Assembly: GCA_965546615.1 (NCBI GenBank)
Contig: CBEUVQ010000013.1
Span: 1-53,897 of the forward strand
Length of the DNA: 53,897 nucleotides
Direction of reading: 5' to 3'
From: CBEUVQ01 sp965546615
Lineage (GTDB): Bacteria > Bacillota > Desulfotomaculia > Desulfotomaculales > Desulfohalotomaculaceae
Part shown: positions 8,470 through 17,164 of the stretch, one piece after another
Layout: the number at the start of each line of letters is the position of its first letter
How positions within the stretch are numbered: position 1 is the stretch's first letter
Position numbers and translations under genes: made by a program
Notes under the pieces: generated by a model
The model's database searches: none
The model's input: only the letters and a program-made list of their open reading frames with translations
What the model was told of the DNA's origin: nothing

Positions 8470-9282
8470 ATGTCCGGCAAAGATAGATTAGACAAATTGC
8501 TGGTAGCCCGGGGCCATTATCAAAGCCGGGAGAAAGCTCGCTCTGCAGTTATGGCGGGCTTAGTTTTTGTTGATGGACAAAGGGTGGACAAGCCGGGATT
8601 TCAAGTGTCGGCTGAAGCTAAGATTGATGTTAAAGGAAACCCCATTCCCTACGTCAGCAGGGGAGGGTTAAAACTGGAAAAAGCGTTAAAAGCATTTAGC
8701 ATTGATTTGACCGGTAAAATTATTCTTGATATCGGAGCTTCTACCGGCGGATTTACCGATTGTGCGCTGAAAAACGGAGCGGCCAAGGCTTATGCGGTTG
8801 ATGTTGGTTATGGACAGTTGGCTTGGTCACTGCGGCAGGATCCGCGGGTAGTTGTATTGGAGCGTACCAATATTCGCTACTTAACATCGGAGCAGTTGGA
8901 TGAACTGCCCAACTTTGTTACCATTGATGTATCCTTTATTTCGCTGTCTAAAGTGCTGCCTAAAGCTGTAGAGCTGACAGCTGACGGTGCGGAAGGTGTT
9001 GCATTAATCAAACCGCAGTTTGAAGCGGGACCGGAACGGGTGGGTAAAAAAGGTGTCGTTCGCGATCCTGCTGTGCATGTCGATGTAATTAACAATATAT
9101 TGGATGTCGTCAAAAAATTGAAGATTAATCCGTTGGGGTTGGATTATTCCCCGATCAGAGGTCCGGAAGGCAATATTGAATATCTGCTTTATTTTACCCG
9201 CCGCTGTTTGAATGCAGGTGAGCACGATATAACTGCCGAATTTGTAAATAATATCGTTAAAAACGCACATGCGGGGCTGTAA
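8470..9282 (+). CDS. tlyA: TlyA family rRNA 2'-O-methyltransferase (S4 + FtsJ domains)
   Basis: Encodes 270 residues. An N-terminal S4 RNA-binding domain (about 4-62; RLDKLLVARGHYQSREKA) is followed by a Rossmann methyltransferase with the SAM motif ILDIGASTGGFTDCAL (about 83-98) and IKPQFEAGPERVGKKGVVRD. Relatives methylate 16S/23S rRNA or have haemolysin-like annotation. The ATG at 8458 overlaps the GGAGG; ATG 8470 has the right 5-base spacing and is preferred. It lies in the conserved dxs-tlyA-nadK-argR-recN order. Confidence 0.93.
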   Translation: MSGKDRLDKLLVARGHYQSREKARSAVMAGLVFVDGQRVDKPGFQVSAEAKIDVKGNPIPYVSRGGLKLEKALKAFSIDLTGKIILDIGASTGGFTDCALKNGAAKAYAVDVGYGQLAWSLRQDPRVVVLERTNIRYLTSEQLDELPNFVTIDVSFISLSKVLPKAVELTADGAEGVALIKPQFEAGPERVGKKGVVRDPAVHVDVINNILDVVKKLKINPLGLDYSPIRGPEGNIEYLLYFTRRCLNAGEHDITAEFVNNIVKNAHAGL

Positions 9283-9284
9283 AG

Positions 9285-9812
9285 ATGAAACCTGTAGATC
9301 TTTTTATTTTGGGCATTGTTTTCGGTGCCCTTTTCGTTTACTATTTAATCAGGTTATTTAAAAGTTATAAATTGCGGCATCAGTCGAAAAAAGCTAAGAA
9401 GGCAGAACGACTGGCCATGAAAATTTTAAGCGAACATGGTTACACGGTGTTGGCTGAGCAAAAAAGGGTGCCGATTGTTACTAAAATTGACGGACGGAAG
9501 TATAAAAATCATGTCGCCGCAGATTTTATTGTCAAAAAGAACGGACTTAAATATGTGGTAGATGTGAAAACCGGCAAACAAACCGAGCGTCCTACTGCTG
9601 CCGACATTAGAAGGCAGCTTTTGGAGTATTACTTAATTTATCATGTTGACGGGGTGCTTCTGGTCGACATGGAGAACAAAACGATCCGTAATGTTGAATT
9701 TGAGCTAAAATTACCGCTCCATTATTCGGTTAACTATTTTATCTGTGTTTTTGCATTTATATGTGGTGTACTGGTGACATTATTGATTGTTAAGGGAGGA
9801 AAAATTTTTTGA
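9285..9812 (+). CDS. Membrane-tethered protein with a nuclease-fold-like core, function unknown
   Basis: Encodes 175 residues. One transmembrane helix at 5-24, a basic stretch (KLRHQSKKAKKAER), a globular core (about 45-145) and a second helix at about 150-170. The core contains AADFIVKKNGLKYVVDVKTGK, in which D...(V)DVK resembles the PD-(D/E)XK nuclease active site, followed by a helix QLLEYYLIY. It starts 2 bases after tlyA and its stop overlaps the nadK start, so it is in the operon. I do not recognise a named family. A membrane-bound DNA or RNA processing role is a guess from the motif. Confidence 0.6.
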   Translation: MKPVDLFILGIVFGALFVYYLIRLFKSYKLRHQSKKAKKAERLAMKILSEHGYTVLAEQKRVPIVTKIDGRKYKNHVAADFIVKKNGLKYVVDVKTGKQTERPTAADIRRQLLEYYLIYHVDGVLLVDMENKTIRNVEFELKLPLHYSVNYFICVFAFICGVLVTLLIVKGGKIF

Positions 9813-10672
9813 AGACCATCGGTTTAGTATTAAATAAACAAAAATATCAGGTTGGTCCGGTGGTTGATAAAATTTATCACTGGTTAAAAGAACGATGTGT
9901 TCGCGTTTTGATAAGTGACGAATGTGCCGAAGTATTGGGACAGCCGCAAAATGGCTATCCTTTAGCTGAATTGGCAGAACTTGCTGATTTGATTATCGTT
10001 TGGGGTGGTGACGGCACCATTCTAAACTGTGCAAGAGTGGTTGCACCTTCGGGAACGCCGCTGTACGGTGTAAATGCCGGCAGGCTGGGTTTTTTAACAG
10101 AAGTGGATATTCCCGATTTACTGCCCGGTTTAGAGCGGCTGTTAGCAGATGAATATACAATAGAAGAACGAATGATGTTGGAAGTAAAAGTTTATCGTGA
10201 CAATAAGCTGATTAAAACTACTACCGGGTTGAACGATGCAGTAATCTCGCGAGGAACATTTTCCAGGATGATTAAGCTGAAAATTGCTGTAAACGGCAGT
10301 TTTGTAAACAGCTATCATGCAGACGGTGTAATTGTTGCCAGCCCTACCGGGTCAACAGCTTATTCGTTGTCTGCCGGCGGTCCGCTGATTGATCCCAACA
10401 TTAAACTAATGCTGATAACGCCAATCTGTCCGCATAAACTGTCAATTCGCCCGCTGGTGATTGCTGCGGACAGTGTGGTGACAGTAGAAATTCAAACATC
10501 CGGCGAAAAAATGTTAACGCTGGACGGTCAATACGGCTATTCGTTAAAAAAACATGATGTGGTGGAAGTGCAGCGGGCCCAATTCAATGCTAAATTTATT
10601 CGCACCCAAGATAATGGTTTTTACCAAGTGTTGAGGAAAAAACTGGAGGAGTGGAACTACTCTGATGTTTAA
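9809..10672 (+). CDS. nadK: NAD kinase
   Basis: Encodes 287 residues. It has the two diagnostic motifs GGDGTIL (about 69-75, ATP site) and the NAD-site region DGVIVASPTGSTAYSLSAGG (about 171-190), plus NAGRLGFLTE. It phosphorylates NAD to NADP. The TTG start (9809) sits behind GGGAGG and overlaps the preceding stop by four bases. The end overlaps the next gene by 8 bases. Confidence 0.95.
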   Translation: MKTIGLVLNKQKYQVGPVVDKIYHWLKERCVRVLISDECAEVLGQPQNGYPLAELAELADLIIVWGGDGTILNCARVVAPSGTPLYGVNAGRLGFLTEVDIPDLLPGLERLLADEYTIEERMMLEVKVYRDNKLIKTTTGLNDAVISRGTFSRMIKLKIAVNGSFVNSYHADGVIVASPTGSTAYSLSAGGPLIDPNIKLMLITPICPHKLSIRPLVIAADSVVTVEIQTSGEKMLTLDGQYGYSLKKHDVVEVQRAQFNAKFIRTQDNGFYQVLRKKLEEWNYSDV

Positions 10673-11228
10673 TGTTTACAATGTAGTGACGGCTGCTCAA
10701 AATTTTATTGCCGACGGCCTGTCTGAAAATGCGTTAACGGTAGATGCTACTACCGGCAACGGATATGATACATTATTTTTAGCCCGGCAGTTAAAGGGTA
10801 ATGGCATAGTTTATTCATTTGATATTCAGAAGCAGGCACTGGAGAAAGCTGCTGAACTGATCCGGGAAAATGATTTGGCGAATAAAGTTAAATTTATTCA
10901 TGACAGCCATGAAAACATTGCTGATTATATACATGAGCCGTTAGATGCGGTGATGTTTAACTTAGGGTATTTACCCGGCGGTGATCACAATATTATTACT
11001 AAACCTGACAGCACCATCAGAGCGTTAGCAGCTGCAATTAAATTATTAAAGGTAGGCGGCAAAATCAGTCTAGCGGTTTATGTTGGTCATCAAGGTGGGC
11101 CGGAAGAATTGGCAGCGGTAGAAGACTATGTCGAGCAGCTGGAAGCGCGTATGTACCGGGCAATAAAAGTAACAACAGTTAACCGTAATTCTGCTCCGGT
11201 ATTATTTTTGATGGAAAGGGTGGGTTAG
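10665..11228 (+). CDS. mnmM: tRNA wobble-uridine methyltransferase MnmM (YtqB family)
   Basis: Encodes 187 residues of a small class I SAM methyltransferase. The SAM loop reads VDATTGNGYDTLFLAR (about 26-41), later NLGYLPGGDH and SLAVYVGHQGGPEE, the signature of the YtqB/rRNA_methylase family. In Bacillus subtilis, YtqB has been shown to complete mnm5s2U34 in tRNA, so I use that name; older annotations say rRNA methylase. It overlaps nadK by 8 bases and is followed immediately by argR. Confidence 0.88.
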   Translation: MFNVYNVVTAAQNFIADGLSENALTVDATTGNGYDTLFLARQLKGNGIVYSFDIQKQALEKAAELIRENDLANKVKFIHDSHENIADYIHEPLDAVMFNLGYLPGGDHNIITKPDSTIRALAAAIKLLKVGGKISLAVYVGHQGGPEELAAVEDYVEQLEARMYRAIKVTTVNRNSAPVLFLMERVG

Positions 11229-11687
11229 GTGACAAAAGCCAGACGCTTGTTAATAATAAAAGAAATAGTGAGAGAAAAGTCGATTGAAACTCAGGAAGAA
11301 TTAGTAAATGAGCTGATGAAAGCAGGTTTTGACGTGACCCAAGCCACGGTATCACGAGATATCAAAGAGCTGGGGCTGATTAAAATACCAAGTGAAAACG
11401 GCACTTCAAGGTATGCGACACCTAATGAACCGGTTGTGCGCCGCAGTGATGAACGATTGAAGCGCTTGTTTAAAACTTCGGTAATTAACTTTGATTACAG
11501 CGAAAACCTAATTGTAATTAAAACAATGCCCGGAGAGGCAATGGGAGTGGCATCTGCCATTGATAACGCCCATTGGCCTGAGATAATCGGCACTATTGGC
11601 GGCGATGATAACATCTTAATTATTGTTAAGCCTAAAAAAGCTACCGTCACCGTGGTTAATAGATTTAACGAATTGCTTAAGAGGTGA
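11229..11687 (+). CDS. argR: Arginine repressor ArgR/AhrC
   Basis: Encodes 152 residues, normal length. It has an N-terminal winged helix (about 1-70; TQEELVNELMKAGFDVTQAT with VSRDIKELGLIK) and a C-terminal oligomerisation and arginine-binding domain with GTIGGDDNILII. It controls arginine synthesis and catabolism as a hexamer. The GTG start directly follows the mnmM stop. The location upstream of recN is conserved across Firmicutes, although no arginine genes are in the window. Confidence 0.96.
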   Translation: MTKARRLLIIKEIVREKSIETQEELVNELMKAGFDVTQATVSRDIKELGLIKIPSENGTSRYATPNEPVVRRSDERLKRLFKTSVINFDYSENLIVIKTMPGEAMGVASAIDNAHWPEIIGTIGGDDNILIIVKPKKATVTVVNRFNELLKR

Positions 11688-11692
11688 TTGGT

Positions 11693-13381
11693 TTGTTGTG
11701 CTCACTTTATATTAAAAACTTTGCTTTGATTGATGATATATCGGTAGAATTTGCCCAAGGCTTAAATGTGTTAACCGGTGAAACCGGCGCAGGTAAGTCA
11801 ATTTTACTGGATGCTTTATTGGTTGCATTAGGAGGACGGGCATCTGCGGAGTTTATTCGAGCGGGTGAAGATAAAGCAGTGATACAAGCAGCATTTGAAG
11901 CAGAGAATGCCGGTATTGAGCAGCGCTTAAATAAATTGGGCATTATTCCTTCTGAAGACGGTGTGATGGTATTATCACGGGAAATAAGCAGCAGTGGGCG
12001 CAACTTATGCCGTGTTAACGGACAAGTAGTTACATTAGCAATGTACCGCCAAGCAGCTGCCGGTTTAGTGGACATGCACGGTCAGCATCAGCAGCAGCTG
12101 CTTTTAGACAGTGAGCACCACTTAAAATTATTGGATTACTACGGCGGAGAGGAACTGATAAAATGCCGGAATAAAACCGCTGAAAACTACAAACAATGGA
12201 AGCAGCTGCAAACCAAACTGCAGCAAATGCAGGACGACTCTCGGGAAGCTGCCCGGCAAATTGACATGCTGCAATTTCAGGTGCAGGAAATTGAAAAAGC
12301 AAACCTAACGGTGGATGAAGACAATCAGCTGGAGCAGGAAAGGAACATTTTGGCTAATGCCGAGAAAATTGCTACTTTAACAAACTCTGTTAAGCAGTGT
12401 TTATACACCGGAGGAGGTAAACACCTAACTTCTGCTGTCGAATTGATTGGTGAAGCAGTCCATGCTTTGCGTCAACTGACTGAATATGATAAGACACTGG
12501 AGCCGCAGCTGCAAGCGCTGGAAAGTGCTTTTTATGCAGTAGAAGACACTGCTCAAGAGATTTCCAGATATAATGATAAAATAGAGTTTGACCCGAGCCG
12601 GTTGGATTACATTGAGAAACGGCTTAGTGAAATCAACAGTTTGAAAAGAAAATACGGCAGCACGGTGGCCGATATTCTTGATTATTGTGAAAAAACAATT
12701 GATCGCTTGAATGAACTTACTTACAATGAAGAAAATATTGACAATGTGAAAACTCAAGTGCAGCAAGCGCTGAATATATGGAAACAGCAGGCTGAATTAC
12801 TGTCAGCGTTACGTAAAAAAACCGCCAAACGCTTAGAAAAGGCGGTGGCGGCAGAGTTGGCCGATTTGGAAATGGACAAAGTTATTTTTAAAGTAGGATT
12901 TGAACAAGCTGCCCAACCCAGTGTCAAAGGCATTGATGATATATGCTTTTTGATTGCTCCCAACCCCGGAGAACCATTAAAGCCTCTGCATAAAATTGCT
13001 TCCGGCGGAGAACTGTCCAGAATTATGCTGGCGGTTAAATCACTTTTAGCGGGGGTAGACCAAGTGCCCACATTAATTTTTGATGAAGTGGATACCGGGG
13101 TGGGTGGATTGGCGTTAAATGCTGTAGGTAAAAAAATGGCTCAAATTGGCAGGCAAAGACAGGTTATTACCGTTACTCACGCACCTCAGGTAGCATGTTT
13201 TGCCAATAATCATTTCTTTATCAAAAAAGAAGTCGTAAAAAACCGAACTTTTACCAGGATAACCAAACTGGATTATCAGGGCAGAGTTAATGAGCTGGCC
13301 CGGATGTTAGGAGCGCAGCAAATTGACGGTATTGAACGTGAACATGCAGAAACGCTTTTAAAAGCGGCCCGGGCAGTATAA
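11693..13381 (+). CDS. recN: DNA repair protein RecN
   Basis: Encodes about 562 residues of an SMC-like ATPase acting early in double-strand-break repair. It has Walker A TGETGAGKSI (about 29-38), a central coiled coil (about 150-370), signature LSRIMLAVKSL and Walker B TLIFDEVDTGVGG. The near-perfect GAGGTGAT ribosome site (11681-11688) points to TTG 11693 or 11696 rather than GTG 11684, which lies inside that site. The site also overlaps the argR stop, suggesting coupling. Confidence 0.95.
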   Translation: MLCSLYIKNFALIDDISVEFAQGLNVLTGETGAGKSILLDALLVALGGRASAEFIRAGEDKAVIQAAFEAENAGIEQRLNKLGIIPSEDGVMVLSREISSSGRNLCRVNGQVVTLAMYRQAAAGLVDMHGQHQQQLLLDSEHHLKLLDYYGGEELIKCRNKTAENYKQWKQLQTKLQQMQDDSREAARQIDMLQFQVQEIEKANLTVDEDNQLEQERNILANAEKIATLTNSVKQCLYTGGGKHLTSAVELIGEAVHALRQLTEYDKTLEPQLQALESAFYAVEDTAQEISRYNDKIEFDPSRLDYIEKRLSEINSLKRKYGSTVADILDYCEKTIDRLNELTYNEENIDNVKTQVQQALNIWKQQAELLSALRKKTAKRLEKAVAAELADLEMDKVIFKVGFEQAAQPSVKGIDDICFLIAPNPGEPLKPLHKIASGGELSRIMLAVKSLLAGVDQVPTLIFDEVDTGVGGLALNAVGKKMAQIGRQRQVITVTHAPQVACFANNHFFIKKEVVKNRTFTRITKLDYQGRVNELARMLGAQQIDGIEREHAETLLKAARAV

Positions 13382-13400
13382 AAGTAAAAAAATCATTCAA

Positions 13401-13442
13401 AACAAGAAGACGTTTTTGGCGTCTTCTTGTTTTTTGTTTTTT
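13401..13442 (+). terminator. Intrinsic terminator after recN
   Basis: A perfect 12-bp stem, AACAAGAAGACG (13401-13412) with CGTCTTCTTGTT (13420-13431), loop TTTTTGG, then TTTTGTTTTTT. It ends the dxs-recN operon. Confidence 0.93.
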
Positions 13443-13632
13443 ATGATTTCAAAAATTACATATTTGCGCGAACATGCTTTAGCATTGGTTTTGGCAAATG
13501 TCGGTACATTTGCCCTTAATATTTATTGTTTCTCAAGGTTACTTTAATATTGCACACATTTTTACTCAGAAATTTGCTTTTGCTTTAAATAACATTTTAA
13601 AACTTAACGGAGGTGAAAGGGGAGGTTACTAC

Positions 13633-15030
13633 TTGAATAAAAAAAACAAGGTTAAACAATGCTGTTTTTTTACAATAATCATTTTAGCACTAGTATGCTT
13701 CAATAATCAGATTATGCATCTTGTCAATTTACCTCTGCAAAAGAAAATAATAGTAGGTGAATCTCTGGATTTAGGTTTTAATGCTGACGGCAAGCTGGCA
13801 AAATATTTACAGGTAGATGTCAAAACCAATAACAGTGCAAATTTAAATTTCCCCATTACAGACAGTGCACCGGTAATTACCACGCCGGGAAAAATTGATA
13901 TGTATGTCAAGCTTTTTGGAATTATTCCTCTTCGTCAAATAACGGTAGATGTCGTACCGGAGGTAAAAGTGATGCCGGGCGGACAATCTATCGGAGTAAT
14001 GCTGCACTCACAAGGCGTAATGGTTGTTGGCCTTTCCACCGTTACGGATTCTCAGGGTAAATCTCATAATCCGGCTGATCAAGCAGGAATAAAAGTCGGA
14101 GATATTTTAATTAAAATTAATGATGTTGTTGTCGAAAGCGAAGAACAAGTGCGCGATATAATTACCCAAGCAGGTAGTAATAATAAGTCGGTAACTTTAG
14201 AAATCGAACGCGAAGGCAAAAAAATAATTAAAGAAATTAAACCCATTTATTGTCCGGAAACAAAACGTTATCGCCTGGGGTTGTTTGTGCGCGACAGTGC
14301 AGCAGGTGTGGGTACTTTATCTTTTTATGATCCAACAACTTTAGCTTATGGTGCACTGGGGCATGTGATTACTGATTCTGACACCGGTAAAAAAATAAAC
14401 TTGTCCGATGGGCGGATTGTTGAGGCATCAATTCAAAAAATACATCGCGGTATGGAAGGACAGCCCGGAGAAAAAGTGGGAATGCTGGAAAATAACAGCA
14501 TCCTTACCGGCACAATCTCTCAAAATAACGCTTTCGGTATTTATGGTAAGCTGACGCAAAAAATCGACCATCCTTTGTTTGATGAACCTGTTCCGGTAGC
14601 TCTGGCCAGTCGGGTGAAAGAAGGTCCTGCCGAAATTATTACCGTTATTGAGGGCAATAAGCCGGAAAAATTTAAAATTAACATTGAAAAAGTTTCCCAT
14701 CAATCTCATCCTGACAGTAAAAGTATGGTTATAAAAATAACCGATCCCAAATTAATAAAAGCAACCGGCGGAATTGTGCAGGGTATGAGCGGAAGTCCGA
14801 TTATTCAGTACCGGGAAAACGGGCAGCCCGTTTTAGTTGGCGCAGTAACCCATGTTTTTTTACAGGATTGTACCAAAGGTTACGGAATTATGGCTGAATG
14901 GATGATTCGACAAGCGGGTATAAAAAGCCAGAAAAGAACGCCTAATAAAGGGCGTTCTTTTTTTATTCCTGCATTATTCAACATAATTATAAATCATAAC
15001 ATGACGAAAAAAGAAGATATAATAATATAA
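13633..15030 (+). CDS. spoIVB: SpoIVB peptidase (sporulation signalling serine protease)
   Basis: Encodes 465 residues. There is an N-terminal membrane/signal helix (about 10-30), a PDZ domain (about 110-200; ADQAGIKVGDILIKIN) and an S55 peptidase domain with the nucleophile motif GMSGSPIIQ, its His region TLAYGALGHVITD, and GAVTHVFLQD. SpoIVB is made in the forespore, is secreted to the intermembrane space and triggers pro-sigma-K processing. TTG 13633 with GGAGG at 13621-13625 is preferred over the upstream GTG 13498. The frame runs about 30 residues past the usual SpoIVB end, straight through a terminator-like hairpin whose loop carries TAATAA in another frame. Confidence 0.93.
   Translation: MNKKNKVKQCCFFTIIILALVCFNNQIMHLVNLPLQKKIIVGESLDLGFNADGKLAKYLQVDVKTNNSANLNFPITDSAPVITTPGKIDMYVKLFGIIPLRQITVDVVPEVKVMPGGQSIGVMLHSQGVMVVGLSTVTDSQGKSHNPADQAGIKVGDILIKINDVVVESEEQVRDIITQAGSNNKSVTLEIEREGKKIIKEIKPIYCPETKRYRLGLFVRDSAAGVGTLSFYDPTTLAYGALGHVITDSDTGKKINLSDGRIVEASIQKIHRGMEGQPGEKVGMLENNSILTGTISQNNAFGIYGKLTQKIDHPLFDEPVPVALASRVKEGPAEIITVIEGNKPEKFKINIEKVSHQSHPDSKSMVIKITDPKLIKATGGIVQGMSGSPIIQYRENGQPVLVGAVTHVFLQDCTKGYGIMAEWMIRQAGIKSQKRTPNKGRSFFIPALFNIIINHNMTKKEDIII
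14932..14965 (+). terminator. Terminator-like hairpin lying inside the spoIVB reading frame
   Basis: AAGAACGCC (14934-14942) pairs with GGCGTTCTT (14951-14959) around the loop TAATAAAG, followed by a T-run. Structurally a good intrinsic terminator, but the spoIVB frame continues 65 bases beyond it. It most likely ends the spoIVB transcript. Confidence 0.75.
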
Positions 15031-15110
15031 ATTGCAAAAATTAATCTTAATCTTATGAGATTGTTAATTATGAAATAAATTAAACAAATTCATAATTTTT
15101 TATCCCGAAA

Positions 15111-15138
15111 AGAGGACTTTGCCGTTCCGCTGTCGAAT
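15111..15138 (+). promoter_or_regulatory. Sigma-H-like spo0A promoter overlapping a 0A box
   Basis: AGAGGACTT (15111-15119) fits the sigma-H -35 consensus RNAGGAWWW at 8 of 9 positions. After a 12-base spacer, GTCGAAT (15132-15138) fits the -10 consensus RNNGAAT. TGTCGAA (15131-15137) is a perfect Spo0A-binding box covering the -10. This mirrors the sporulation promoter of B. subtilis spo0A and implies sigma-H drive with Spo0A autoregulation. The alignment was made by eye. Confidence 0.7.
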
Positions 15139-15231
15139 GAATAACCACATAGAAAAAAATAACAATAAATGGAAAAGATTTAGACAGAGAGAAAAAAGAT
15201 CTAAGAATGAATAGGAGGCGGGAGTTTTTAA

Positions 15232-15993
15232 ATGGCTATTAAAGTGCTGATAGCAGACGACAATCGAGAGTTTTGTGAATTATTGAAAGAATTCGTTAAC
15301 TCTCAAGAGGACTTATTATTGGCCGGTATTGCATATAACGGCTTAGAAGCTTTGGACTTGGTTGACCAGCAGAAACCTGATGTGATTGTATTGGATTTAA
15401 TCATGCCGCATTTAGACGGTATCGGTGTGTTGGAGAAAATATCTTCGTCTTCAACTGCAGTTAAGCCAAAAGTAATTATGCTGACAGCTTTTGGGCAGGA
15501 AAGTGTTACCCAGAGAGCAGTAGAACTGGGTGCAGATTATTATATATTAAAGCCGTTTGATTTTTCTGTTTTGGCCACCAGAATCAGACAATTAGCCAAA
15601 GGAGTGGAAGTTGCCAACTACATTTCGCCGGCTAAAGCTAAAAACCTGGATGTAGCGGTTACCAACATTATTCACGAAATGGGTGTGCCGGCTCACATTA
15701 AAGGTTATCATTATCTGCGCGATGCTATTTTAATGGTCATCGGTGAAATTAACTTATTGGGTGCAGTAACCAAAGAATTGTATCCGATGATTGCCCAAAA
15801 ATACAACACCACGCCAAGTAGGGTTGAACGTGCTATACGCCATGCAATTGAATTAGCTTGGGATCGCGGCAATATTGAAATGATGACGAAATTTTTTGGT
15901 TATACCATTAATTTAGAACGCGGCAAGCCCACCAACAGTGAGTTTATCGCCATGGTGGCGGATAAACTGCGCATTGAAAGCAAAGTAAGTTAA
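15232..15993 (+). CDS. spo0A: Sporulation master regulator Spo0A
   Basis: Encodes 253 residues. The receiver domain (1-120) has the acidic pocket DDN at 10-12, phospho-acceptor Asp in VIVLDLIMPHLDG (about residue 56) and Lys in YYILKPF (about 108). The C-terminal effector domain (about 145-253) contains VERAIRHAIELAWDRGN, the recognition helix region that binds TGTCGAA boxes. Activated by phosphorelay, it commits the cell to sporulation. It has a strong GGAGGCGGGAG site. Separate transcription unit from spoIVB. Confidence 0.98.
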   Translation: MAIKVLIADDNREFCELLKEFVNSQEDLLLAGIAYNGLEALDLVDQQKPDVIVLDLIMPHLDGIGVLEKISSSSTAVKPKVIMLTAFGQESVTQRAVELGADYYILKPFDFSVLATRIRQLAKGVEVANYISPAKAKNLDVAVTNIIHEMGVPAHIKGYHYLRDAILMVIGEINLLGAVTKELYPMIAQKYNTTPSRVERAIRHAIELAWDRGNIEMMTKFFGYTINLERGKPTNSEFIAMVADKLRIESKVS

Positions 15994-16101
15994 GTCAGTA
16001 ATATCAAGGGTTGCAACGTTTAACGCAACAGATAATTTTCAAAAATTTCTAGAAAAATGAGCATTACAGCAATAAATATCATGCCCTTAAAGCAGCTAAT
16101 T

Positions 16102-16148
16102 CCCCTTATTTATTGGTTTTCCAAACCAACAAATAAGGGGTGTTTTTT
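16102..16148 (+). terminator. Intrinsic terminator after spo0A
   Basis: CCCCTTATTT (16102-16111) pairs with AAATAAGGGG (16131-16140), and inside this TTGGTTT pairs with AAACCAA around TCC. A T-run starts at 16143. Confidence 0.92.
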
Positions 16149-16174
16149 TGACGGATTATCAATTTCAGAGGTTG

Positions 16175-16600
16175 TTATTGATAAATGTCAAGCAGCAAAC
16201 CGTTAATTTTGTCTATTTGGGCAATAATGTCCAGAGTTTTTGTTTGACTGTTCAAAAAATCTTTAGTTAATTGCTCTACTTCTTGATCAATTATTTCCAC
16301 TCGGGTATATAAGTTGCTGTAATCAATGCTGCGGCTGCGGTGAACTTTATAGTAATGCTTTAAAACGTAAGTCAAATATTCTTTCACTAAGAATTTGTAC
16401 TGCTGAATATCCTGTTCAGTAATTTGATGTTTTAATCGCTCGCTTATTGTATTAATGTTTTTCAGCATTTGTTTCAGCTGCTGCTTGCTGTGATTTTGTT
16501 TAGTCAGATCCAGCTGATTAGAAAATGAGCTGCCGCTTTTAGCTTCTACCTTATGGTTGATATCCCAAAAAGTTGATTTGCCAAATCGGTTAATCTTCAT
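16175..16600 (-). CDS. yaaR: YaaR family protein (DUF327)
   Basis: Encodes 141 mostly helical residues with the family core RLKHQITEQDIQQYKFLVKE and YVLKHYYKVH, and a terminal IAQIDKINGLLLDIYQ. The family is conserved in Firmicutes, often near recR/tmk/holB, and its function is unknown. The ATG at 16600 follows a GGGG site. Twenty bases downstream of dut on the same strand, so probably co-transcribed. No membrane segment or signal peptide is visible. Confidence 0.8.
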   Translation of the reverse strand: MKINRFGKSTFWDINHKVEAKSGSSFSNQLDLTKQNHSKQQLKQMLKNINTISERLKHQITEQDIQQYKFLVKEYLTYVLKHYYKVHRSRSIDYSNLYTRVEIIDQEVEQLTKDFLNSQTKTLDIIAQIDKINGLLLDIYQ

Positions 16601-16619
16601 AATTATTCCCCGTTATTTT

Positions 16620-17069
16620 TTATTTACCGGTACTGCCGAAACCGCCGCTTCCACGTGATGTATCTCCTAAAGTGTCACATTCTTCGAATTGAACATCAGG
16701 CACTTTATGAATTACTGCTTGAGCAATTCTTTCACCGGCTTGAAAGCATACTTGTTGGTTTCCGGCATTATGCAGTAAAATTGTTACTTCACCCCGGTAA
16801 TCTGAATCAACTACCCCAACCGCATTACTCAAAGTAACACCGTACTTTTTAGCATTACCGCTGCGCGGATAAATCATCATAGCATACCCCAAGGGGATTT
16901 CAAAGGCTAAACCGGTTGATACCGAACAATGTTCACCGGGTTTAAGAGAAACTTTGTGGAGAGTATGCAGATCAAAGCCGGCGCTGCCGACAGTAGCTTT
17001 TTGAGGGATAACAGCCTGCTCGACAAGTCTTTTAACTTTTACTTTTACGATATTGTTGATTTTACTCAA
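16620..17069 (-). CDS. dut: dUTP diphosphatase
   Basis: Encodes 149 residues of a trimeric dUTPase with all five motifs: AGFDLHT, PRSGNAKKYGVTL, NAVGVVDSDYRGE, GERIAQAV and the C-terminal RGSGGFGSTG that closes over the active site. It hydrolyses dUTP to dUMP and PPi. The start is a TTG behind AAGGAG with a 10-base gap. First gene of the dut-yaaR unit. Confidence 0.96.
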   Translation of the reverse strand: MSKINNIVKVKVKRLVEQAVIPQKATVGSAGFDLHTLHKVSLKPGEHCSVSTGLAFEIPLGYAMMIYPRSGNAKKYGVTLSNAVGVVDSDYRGEVTILLHNAGNQQVCFQAGERIAQAVIHKVPDVQFEECDTLGDTSRGSGGFGSTGK

Positions 17070-17164
17070 TTGTGCTGCACTCCTTGAGATTAATAGTAAT
17101 AATTATATACTTCGACACTAACAGCATAATAATCCTTGTCAGAGTATTTTTAAATTAAAAACTC

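Noticed and set aside
13498..13632. Upstream extension of spoIVB from GTG 13498
   Set aside because: A strong GGAGG at 13621-13625 places the start at TTG 13633. The extension runs through the likely promoter region and gives an unlikely N-terminus.
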